Assembly (NCBI GenBank): GCA_049305865.1
Contig: JBAQPP010000010.1
Span: 1-5,619 of the forward strand
Reading direction: 5' to 3'
Source: UBA6263 sp049305865
GTDB lineage: Bacteria; Patescibacteriota; Gracilibacteria; Absconditabacterales; Absconditicoccaceae
Length of the DNA: 5,619 nt
In this document: piece by piece, positions 1-5,619 of the stretch
Position numbering within the stretch: the first letter of the stretch is position 1
Layout: each line of letters begins with the position of its first letter
The notes under the pieces: model-generated
The model's database searches: none
The model's input: only the letters and a program-made list of their open reading frames with translations
What the model was told of the DNA's origin: nothing
Made by a program: the position numbers and the translations under genes

Positions 1-1131
1 ATTTACAGTAGAGATAATATCTACATGTTCCGCACTATCATTTAATCAGATTTTATTTTTAAATTCTTTATTGAGTTTTTTGATATCTCCATTATAACAT
101 TCTTCAAAAGATTTTCATAATGCAATATGAGTATTACCATATTTTCAACCTACATTTTCATCATATAGTGTTTCAGCCATAAATTTTGTTATACGAGAAA
201 ATCTAGAGTCAGTAAGGCTAAATTCTCATAATTTATCCATATTGGGTATTTTCAACATCTGTTTAAATACTTCTCAATTATTTTCAGCTTCAAAATAAGT
301 CACTATTCATTTATCAAATTTTAATTTAATTCACTTTATCATCTGACCATAACGATAAAGTGGTTGATTAAGATTTATCCAGCCTTGTGTTCATCTCCAA
401 TCAGGAGATGTAAATATCTCAAATGAAGGGATATTTCTTCATCATCAACCCAATCGTTGTCTATTTTTTCATATTTTAATATTCAAATCAACGTCTTTTC
501 ATTTTACATTTACTCGTTCTATCTTCATTTTATCTAATTTATCTTTTATAATCTGTATTTGATAAAAGATATCTTTCCATTTTTTTATTGGATCTTTTTG
601 ATCAAGATAACATGCATTGATAATCTGTTTCCGATAATCTTGGATCTTCATTCAAGCTTCTTTAGCCATAGCGGGGGTTCAATAAAGAGCAGCCGTCCAA
701 GTCATTTTTCAATCATTCTCTTTTTTTACACGTTTTTGTATATAAGGCTTACGAGATATCATCCTAGCAGAAAGCTTTTGGGGATCTATTCATTTTAAAT
801 GATACATATCATGGTCTGCTATAATAGAAATCACATGTGTCATCTGTTTCACCTTACCATCAAGATAATGGGAGGGATAAAAAGTTAATTGTTGATCATT
901 TGAATTTTCAAAAAAATGTCTCGCCACTCCATCAGGAATATATTCAAAAATAGGATGTGCTCAAGATTCCAATATTGATTCTTGAAGCGGCAAATAAAAT
1001 GATTTTGCACACTCTGGCAATTGAACAAAAACCACATCATTTTTTTTTACTCCATCTCAACTTCGTAATGCAAATTTTACCAATACATCTGCATATTTCT
1101 TTAATAGTTCATAACTAGGCTTATATCACAT
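1..1131 (-). CDS. M29-family metallo-aminopeptidase (aminopeptidase T/S-like), 3' end cut by window edge
   Basis: Read with TGA as Gly, this frame gives 377 codons without a stop and runs off the left edge. The family removes N-terminal residues from peptides in the cytoplasm using two metal ions. Expected metal-ligand motifs occur in order: NIPSFE with E238, LGE with E303, THIALGK with H335, and EHVD with H369 and D371. The stretch ETLYDEN (320-326) before the histidine motif is also typical. Family members are about 360-415 residues long, so little should be missing. The ATG is chosen because an in-frame TAA lies four codons upstream; no Shine-Dalgarno sequence precedes it. Twenty of 29 glycines are TGA, including three in a row (229-231) just before the RNIP motif. 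It follows the DedA-PAP2 gene by 30 nt on the same strand, probably co-transcribed. The family assignment is firm; substrate preference is unknown. Confidence 0.9.
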
Positions 1132-1161
1132 TAATTTATAATTTATAATTTAAAATTCCGA
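1132..1161 (-). repeat. Short tandem A/T repeat in the DedA-PAP2 / M29 gap
   Basis: The plus strand shows aatttat at 1133-1139, again at 1140-1146, then a partial third copy (1147-1152). It fills most of the 30-nt gap directly before the M29 start codon. On the coding strand this gives an unstructured A/T-rich leader without a Shine-Dalgarno sequence. It may be only low-complexity sequence. Confidence 0.4.
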
Positions 1162-2439
1162 TTATGGGATATCAATCGTATCTCTGTCTAGCTTATTTGC
1201 CATTATAAATCTAAGTATAAGTATCATAAAAGTAATCCAAAAAACTCATAAAAAGAATCATCATGCAACATCACTAAATCGGTGTACATTTAAATATATT
1301 CTACTAAATCAGATTACAAAAATAGGAATAAAACATAATAGGAAAAACCAGAATTGAGTCCATTTTGATTTAATATCATTTTCAAATATTACCCAGACAG
1401 TAAGAAAAAGTATAGTAACCATGGTTGTATGACCAGAGGGAAAGCTATAATCTTTTAAAAATATTAATGCATTATCTGGTCTGAGTCTACCTATAAAAAC
1501 CTTCATAAATATGTCTATGATAAATCATCACACACTACCAAGTATAAACAATAGATAATGATATTTCTTTCTTTTATAAATCAAATAAATCAAAAACAGA
1601 ATACTAAGTCAGCTCAATACATAAATATTTCATATATTATTTACAGCAAACATTATTTTATCTAGCACTGGATTTGATAATAGATTAATCTTCAAATTTA
1701 TTATACTATCTATACGTACAATAGATTGATATCAAGCTATTTCATCAGCTAATTTTGCAAGTATGATAACAGACAAAATATTTGCTATCAAAGTATATAT
1801 ATACTCTCTATTAAATATATGCCTTTTCTTATTAATATATCTATAAACGAATATCATAAGCACACCAAAAATCATAGCAAAAAACATAAACTTTCACATA
1901 CTTTTTCATATCAATTCATAACTATGCCCAAATATGTATCATATAAGTCACCAAAATATAGATCGAGAAAAACAGCTTATCAAGCTACCGACAATATATT
2001 TTGGTAAATATATGTGAGATATTCAAGATAAAAAAGGAGTAATTACTCTAGTCCATCCATAGAATCTACTAAAAAATATAGCCTTAAAAAAATGATTATT
2101 CAACATATTTTTTGTCTTTTCTAGTCATTCTTTTTTTATAAAAACATATTTCCCATACTTTGCAAGGAAAGGATATCATAATTTTTTTCACATAAAATAT
2201 CAAAAAATATCTCACAAGAAAGATCATACAAATCATATAGCAATTAAAATAAATATATTAAAAACTCATATTCTTGCAAGGAATCAGCCTAATAACATTA
2301 CTGTTTGTCAGGGAGAAAATACTCATAAAGGAGGTATTCATTCCACCCCGACCAATCCAAAAATAATAATATATCAAAAATTATGTAAAAAATCAGCAGG
2401 CAAATTCATTATCCAATAAACAATATCCATTTTAAACAT
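1162..2439 (-). CDS. DedA-family / PAP2 phosphatase fusion membrane protein
   Basis: The 425-residue frame (TGA as Gly, stop TAA) joins two membrane domains. Residues about 15-200 look like DedA (SNARE-associated/VTT) proteins: EGIPPLG (33-39) with SPG (42-44), GSFLGD (72-77), GYFMGKKLG (80-88), and FSRFYGWTR followed by P135 and G139. DedA proteins are implicated in lipid, including undecaprenyl phosphate, translocation. Residues about 215-415 are a PAP2 phosphatase with all three catalytic motifs: K313-x6-R320-P321, PSGH (334-337, catalytic H337), and SR (379-380) through H386 to D390. PAP2 enzymes dephosphorylate lipid phosphates or pyrophosphates at the membrane, so a role in carrier-lipid recycling is plausible but inferred. 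DedA-PAP2 fusions are known in other bacteria. Twenty-seven of 38 glycines are TGA. The start is uncertain: ATGs at 2439, 2430 and 2409 are in frame, none with a Shine-Dalgarno sequence, and an in-frame TAA at 2464-2466 limits the frame. It follows rarA by about 51 nt. Confidence 0.9.
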
Positions 2440-2465
2440 ACAAATATAAAAAGACAATATCCATT
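2420..2465. repeat. 12-bp direct repeat duplicating the DedA-PAP2 start region
   Basis: The plus-strand word acaatatccatt occurs at 2420-2431 and 2454-2465. On the coding strand both copies read AATGGATATTGT, so each holds an ATG followed by Asp-Ile-Val codons. The inner copy is the in-frame Met at 2430. The outer copy opens a different frame that stops after ten codons (MDIVFLYLYV), close to the real start. Confidence 0.6.
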
Positions 2466-2490
2466 AAAAAATAGTCAAAATATCAATCAC

Positions 2491-3675
2491 TTAAAAATAT
2501 TTTCTTCATTTTAATTCATCAGGAAAGTGTTGTTGATCCTTTGCAGAGGTATCATCATGAAAATATTTATATCATTTTCAATATCAAATTTCCTTCATAA
2601 ATTTTGTGGGTGCATTTCTAAGATGTATAGGAACAGGTAAATTTCAATATTTTATAACATCTTGTTTAGTTTGTATAGCTACTTTATAAGTAGTATTATC
2701 TTTCTTGGCTTTTGCGAGATACATAGCCAATTGAAAAACAAAGACATCACATTCTGGCATTCAGATTTTTGCAACGGCATCATAAACTTGATTTGCTAAT
2801 AACAATGCATTATTATCTGCCGGTCATATATCTTCCGATGCAAAACGAAGTAATCTTCTAACAACATAAAGTGGATCTTCTCATCACATAAGCATTCTTT
2901 GAATCCAATAACATGCAGCATTTCAATCACTATCACGAAGTGACTTATGGATTGCAGATATTATATTATAATGTTCTTCTCAATCTCTATCAAAATAAAT
3001 AGCCTTTTGTCATGCTTTCAAAATATCATCATTACTAATTTCTCATTTTTGCCTTATCAAAATTGCTGATTCTAGTATATTTAACGAATTCCTCAAATCT
3101 CCATTACCAAGCTTACTTATAAGCTCAAGATTTTCATCAGATATTTTTATATCAGTATATTTATTTTGAATTTTCTCTAAATTATTTTTTAAAAATCATA
3201 GTATTTCTTGATGCTCCAATTTTTCAAAAACAAAAACTCTAGATCTACTGAGTAAAGCATTATTTATAGTAAAACTAGGATTTTCTGTCGTTGCACCTAT
3301 CAATATAATATTTCAATTTTCTACATATGGAAGTAAAGTATCCTGTTGAGCCTTATTTCGGCGATGTATTTCATCCAAAAACACTATAGTCTGTTTATTA
3401 TATTGAGAATTTATTTTTGCCTGTTCTATTATTTTTTTTAAATCATCTTTTTTACTTGTTACCCCAGACATTTTATAAAAATCTGCATTGATAACATTTG
3501 ATATTATTAGTGCCAAAGTGGTTTTACCTACTCAAGGAGGTCATCGGAAAATCATTGATGGAACTTTCCCATTTTCCAAAAAAACCCTGATAGCTTTTCA
3601 CTCACCTACCAAATGCTCCTGTCAGACAAAGTTTTCTAATTTTTCAGGTCTAAGTAATGAAGGTATCGGCTCCAA
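2491..3675 (-). CDS. rarA: Replication-associated recombination protein A (RarA/MgsA/WRNIP1 AAA+ ATPase)
   Basis: RarA is a cytoplasmic AAA+ ATPase that acts at stalled replication forks with SSB and recombination proteins. The 394-residue frame covers the family nearly end to end: RPEKLENFVGQEHL (9-22), Walker A GPPGVGKT (45-52), Walker B IVFLDEIH (97-104), sensor-1 region GATTENPSF (127-135), LLSRSRVF (141-148), and sensor-2 region NGDLRNSLNILE (191-202, R195). The C-terminal oligomerisation part has GGEDPLYVVRRLLRFASEDIG (264-284), HLRNAPTK (351-358), GYGKGYKY (364-371) and PDELKG (385-390). Nineteen of 26 glycines are TGA, including G45 and G48 of Walker A. No in-frame ATG lies upstream of the conserved N-terminus, so the TTG at 3675 is chosen; an ATT at 3684 is possible. 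Usual family length is about 420-450, so this copy is slightly short at its N-terminus. The usual HRFNKAQQD reads HRRNKAQQD here. Stop is TAA. It heads the minus-strand cluster. Confidence 0.97.
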
Positions 3676-3700
3676 AAGTACAATTTTTAATAAAATAAAG

Positions 3701-3740
3701 TAACTTGAATAATATTTAGTATTATATAGAAATCAAGTTA
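3701..3740. promoter_or_regulatory. Interrupted inverted repeat between divergent rarA and HD gene
   Basis: Outer arms taacttga (3701-3708) and tcaagtta (3733-3740) are perfect inverse complements. Inner arms ataata (3709-3714) and tattat (3720-3725) add six pairs around a 5-nt loop, leaving 7 nt unpaired on one side. A T-run after either arm is lacking, so it is unlikely to be a terminator. A minus-strand TATAAT (3726-3721) lies inside it, suitably placed as a -10 box for rarA, but the matching -35 is weak. An operator or promoter role is inferred. Confidence 0.4.
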
Positions 3741-3776
3741 AATAGATAATTTAAAATTTATATAAAAATATAATTT

Positions 3777-4307
3777 ATGCTAACTAAACGTGAGGCATTA
3801 CAAATATTTCACAAGCATCTGCCAAAACACTTAGAAAAATCTCAATGAATAAAGCACCATTCAATTTGAGTTTCTAATATAGCTTTTGAAATTGCAAAAA
3901 AAATCAAAAAAAAGCATCCAGAATTGAACATAAATCCCCACAAAATAAAAATTGCTTGATTGCTTCATGACATAGGAAAAGCAAGAGACTGACACCATGA
4001 ATTAAATTCGGCTAAAATATTAAGAGAAGAATGATTACACGAAATCGCTGATATTATAATACATAGTTTTGTATACGAATTATTTTTGATAGAATGAGAA
4101 GAAAAAAAAGAATATCTACCAAAAACCATTGAAAACAAAATTATAGTTTATGCAGATTTTTTATTTCACAAAGAACAAGTAACATTACATGAAAGAATCA
4201 AAGAAATAAAAGAAAGAAAAAAATATGAAACAAAAAGAATAAAAGCACTAGAGACAGCAGAAGTTAGATTACATCAAATAGCCCAGGAAATAGAAAACTT
4301 AATGTAA
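3777..4307 (+). CDS. HD-domain phosphohydrolase-like protein (HDIG type)
   Basis: The 176-residue frame (TGA as Gly, stop TAA) is a compact single HD domain with a charged helical tail. HD proteins use histidine/aspartate-bound metal to hydrolyse phosphoesters such as nucleotides. Visible signature residues are H27/H28 in KHHSIGVSNIA, LLHDIGKARD with H64 and D65 (62-71), H87 and H96 in the following helices, and D127 in VYADFL. Residues 131-175 are rich in Lys and Glu and probably form a long helix or coiled coil. Six of seven glycines are TGA, including G61 just before LLHD. The ATG at 3777 is preceded by an A/T-rich leader without a Shine-Dalgarno sequence. The gene is divergent from rarA and ends just before a hairpin terminator. 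The HD family call is firm, but nothing here identifies the substrate. Confidence 0.9.
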
Positions 4308-4317
4308 TATCATTAAT

Positions 4318-4359
4318 AAAAAAAACTGACCCATTCTAAGATCAGTTTTTATTTTTTTT
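4318..4359. terminator. Bidirectional rho-independent terminator between convergent genes
   Basis: Arms aaaaactga (4321-4329) and tcagttttt (4342-4350) pair over 9 bp with a 12-nt loop. The right arm runs into a T-rich tract to 4359, giving a terminator for the plus-strand HD gene, whose stop is 10 nt before the structure. The left arm begins with eight A's (4318-4325), which become a U-tract on the minus strand and can end the exported-protein transcript coming from 4372. Confidence 0.85.
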
Positions 4360-4371
4360 ATTATATATAAA

Positions 4372-5373
4372 TTAATATATTATGCTGTTATTATTTCCTA
4401 TTTTATAGTCAGAAATTATCATTTCATAATTTGATTGAGCATAAGGATCAATTTTTACTTTAGATCAAAATCTAATTCAAGAAGATAAATATCGTTCAGT
4501 TATATTATTTCTCCATAAATTAAATAAAACAGTTATTCTTTCAGGTTTGTCCAGTTTGATCTGTTTACTTTGTCACCGAAATGGACTATTTCATCAGTTT
4601 TTTACAAAATCCACCAATTGAGTATCAGTTAACTTTTCTGATTTTCTAATAGCTCATATAAAAGGTAATAATTGAGCATTTACATTGTTTACTCACTCAG
4701 AATTTATATTTAGAGTTATTCAAGCTAAGCTACCATACTGATTATAAACTTTTTTTCAGTTAATCAAATAAGGATATATAATAGTAAAATCTGTATATTC
4801 TATTTCCACGTTTCAAGTATCGCTAGGATCTATATTTATTCAAGAAAAATAATCAGACTCACTCATTCAATCTTTCATCATGGGATATTGTCATCAATTA
4901 GAATTCTTATAAAGCAATACTGGTTTATCTAATTTATCAAATATTTTTCATTTTAAGTAAGGATTTTGCATAAATACATCTGCATATTCAAACGCCTTTT
5001 TCTCAGTCAATGATTTATACAAAGGAGTATAATTTCTTTTATTTCATCGCATACTACAATTTCTCAAATCAAAACTGAAATCAAATTCTCATTCTTCTAC
5101 TCATATAGAAAACATTTTAGCAGCCCTATCTGCAAATCCCATATTTTGTAAAACCTTCAATCAATCGCAATTTAATTTTAAAAGAGAAGAATCTTGTTTA
5201 ATCATAGCTTTTGTAGCTATTTCATCAAATTTATAGCTAGCCTTGTCTGTAGAAATAGGAGGTACCCACTCTGGATCAACAATTTTAGAATCAGAAGAAA
5301 CAACATTTCATCATCAAGCCAAAGTTAAACCAAAAAATAAAGCTAAACTCAAAAATCATATAAATTTTTTCAT
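4372..5373 (-). CDS. Secreted or membrane-anchored protein of unknown function
   Basis: I do not recognise this 333-residue protein. Residues 1-19 form a classical signal peptide: KK after the Met, a hydrophobic core, and LTLA at the end. A glycine triplet (20-22) and a Ser/Asp stretch follow, suggesting cleavage near A19; there is no lipobox cysteine. The mature part starts with a Pro-rich WVPPIS segment. Residues about 46-150 look mostly helical, with the only two cysteines, C69 and C106, which could form a disulphide. Residues about 150-333 look more beta-rich, with many Tyr, Asn and Gly, for example EIEYTDFTIIYPYL (190-203). Twenty-three of 27 glycines are TGA, including the triplet at 20-22. 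Stop is TAA. The ATG at 5373 is the start that yields the signal peptide; the nearby ATG at 5383 is out of frame. It stands alone, with a terminator at its 3' side. Confidence 0.8.
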
Positions 5374-5432
5374 TGACAAACATTAATATATAAAACGACA
5401 CGCCAAACCCCTCTAAAAGATTTTAACGTATA

Positions 5433-5463
5433 TTTTATCCCACTAAAGTGGAATGTGATAAAA
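5433..5463. promoter_or_regulatory. Bulged inverted repeat upstream of the exported-protein gene
   Basis: Outer arms ttttatc (5433-5439) and gataaaa (5457-5463) are perfect inverse complements. They adjoin inner arms ccact (5440-5444) and agtgg (5447-5451), with five unpaired bases at 5452-5456. The element lies about 60-90 nt before the start at 5373. It could be an operator or a 5'-leader hairpin; the role is inferred. It has no T-run typical of a terminator. Confidence 0.4.
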
Positions 5464-5519
5464 CATAATATAACAGACGAATAAATAATTATAAAATTTT
5501 TATTTGCAATACTTGTTGT

Positions 5520-5525
5520 TATAAT
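5520..5525 (+). promoter_or_regulatory. Candidate -10 box for the flavodoxin-like gene
   Basis: A perfect TATAAT lies about 50 nt before the ATG at 5577. The hexamer 17 nt upstream (5497-5502, ttttta) is a poor -35 match, and TATAAT-like words are common by chance in DNA this A/T-rich. Confidence 0.25.
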
Positions 5526-5544
5526 AATAAACAAAAAAATAATC

Positions 5545-5560
5545 TAAGATACATATCTTA
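5545..5560. promoter_or_regulatory. 16-bp palindrome, possible operator before the flavodoxin-like gene
   Basis: taagata (5545-5551) and tatctta (5554-5560) are perfect inverse complements around a 2-bp centre. The element sits 16 nt before the ATG at 5577 and downstream of a candidate -10 box, a position suited to a repressor dimer site. Function is inferred from form and position only. Confidence 0.35.
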
Positions 5561-5576
5561 TTTACTAATAACACAA

Positions 5577-5619
5577 ATGAATGAAAAAATTCTATTAATA
5601 TACTATTCAAGAACATGAA
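5577..5619 (+). CDS. Start of a flavodoxin-like gene, cut by window edge
   Basis: Only 14 codons are present, with TGA as Gly: MNEKILLIYYSRTG. A hydrophobic first beta strand followed by Y-S-R-T-G matches the N-terminus of flavodoxins and flavodoxin-fold proteins, where this loop binds the FMN phosphate. Under the standard code the frame would end at this TGA, so the match also supports table 25. No Shine-Dalgarno sequence precedes the ATG. The alternative ATG at 5581 hits a TAA after five codons. With so few residues, a flavodoxin domain inside a larger protein cannot be excluded. Confidence 0.6.

Noticed and set aside
559..798. Plus-strand open frame of 79 codons
   Set aside because: It is antisense to the M29 aminopeptidase gene, has no recognisable motif, and its composition fits the complement of that coding frame.
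1819..2007. Plus-strand open frame of 62 codons
   Set aside because: It is antisense to the DedA-PAP2 gene and shows no family signature.
2432..2464. Ten-codon ORF MDIVFLYLYV as a real gene
   Set aside because: It is too short to support. It is reported only as part of the direct-repeat observation.
3488..3703. Plus-strand open frame of 71 codons
   Set aside because: It lies opposite the N-terminal half of rarA, including Walker A, and is a shadow of it.
1..5373. Cluster of decayed pseudogenes with many in-frame stops
   Set aside because: Only TGA interrupts the frames, never TAA or TAG. Catalytic motifs are intact, no frameshifts are needed, and TGA falls on conserved glycines, so it is a reassigned codon.
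1..5619. TGA read as tryptophan (mycoplasma-type code 4) or selenocysteine
   Set aside because: Tryptophan would disrupt Walker A of RarA and the GYGKGYKY motif, and TGG already encodes Trp in these genes. TGA is far too frequent for selenocysteine.
1..5619. CRISPR array, tRNA, rRNA, insertion sequence or prophage
   Set aside because: No regularly spaced repeats, no tRNA cloverleaf, no rRNA-like stretch and no transposase or integrase motif were found on either strand.

Overview
The window is very A+T-rich bacterial DNA. It reads as coherent genes only if TGA is decoded as glycine (translation table 25). Under the standard code every gene breaks into short pieces. With TGA as Gly there are six open frames: five carry recognisable family signatures and one is an unknown exported protein. 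By hand count about 96 of 128 glycine codons are TGA, and all four visible stop codons are TAA. This code is known from the candidate phyla Gracilibacteria (BD1-5/GN02) and Absconditabacteria (SR1), so the source is most likely a member of one of these small-genome, probably host-dependent lineages. The window does not separate the two.

Layout. A minus-strand cluster runs from about 3675 down to 1: rarA (replication-associated ATPase), then a DedA-PAP2 fusion membrane protein, then an M29-family metallo-aminopeptidase cut by the window's left edge. Gaps are about 51 and 30 nt, so the three may be one transcript. Divergent from rarA, across a 101-nt gap holding an inverted repeat, is a plus-strand HD-domain phosphohydrolase-like gene (3777-4307). 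It ends at a hairpin with A/T tracts on both sides, which can serve as a terminator for both converging transcripts. Facing it is a minus-strand gene for a secreted protein of unknown function (4372-5373). A 203-nt intergenic stretch with two palindromic elements follows. The last 43 bases are the start of a plus-strand flavodoxin-like gene.

Functionally the cluster mixes housekeeping roles: replication-fork maintenance (RarA), lipid or undecaprenyl phosphate handling in the membrane (DedA-PAP2) and peptide turnover (M29). I see no mobile element, CRISPR array, tRNA or rRNA, and no defence or biosynthetic system. The notable content is the reassigned code, the membrane fusion protein, the uncharacterised exported protein, the palindromes between divergent genes, and the absence of Shine-Dalgarno sequences at every start.
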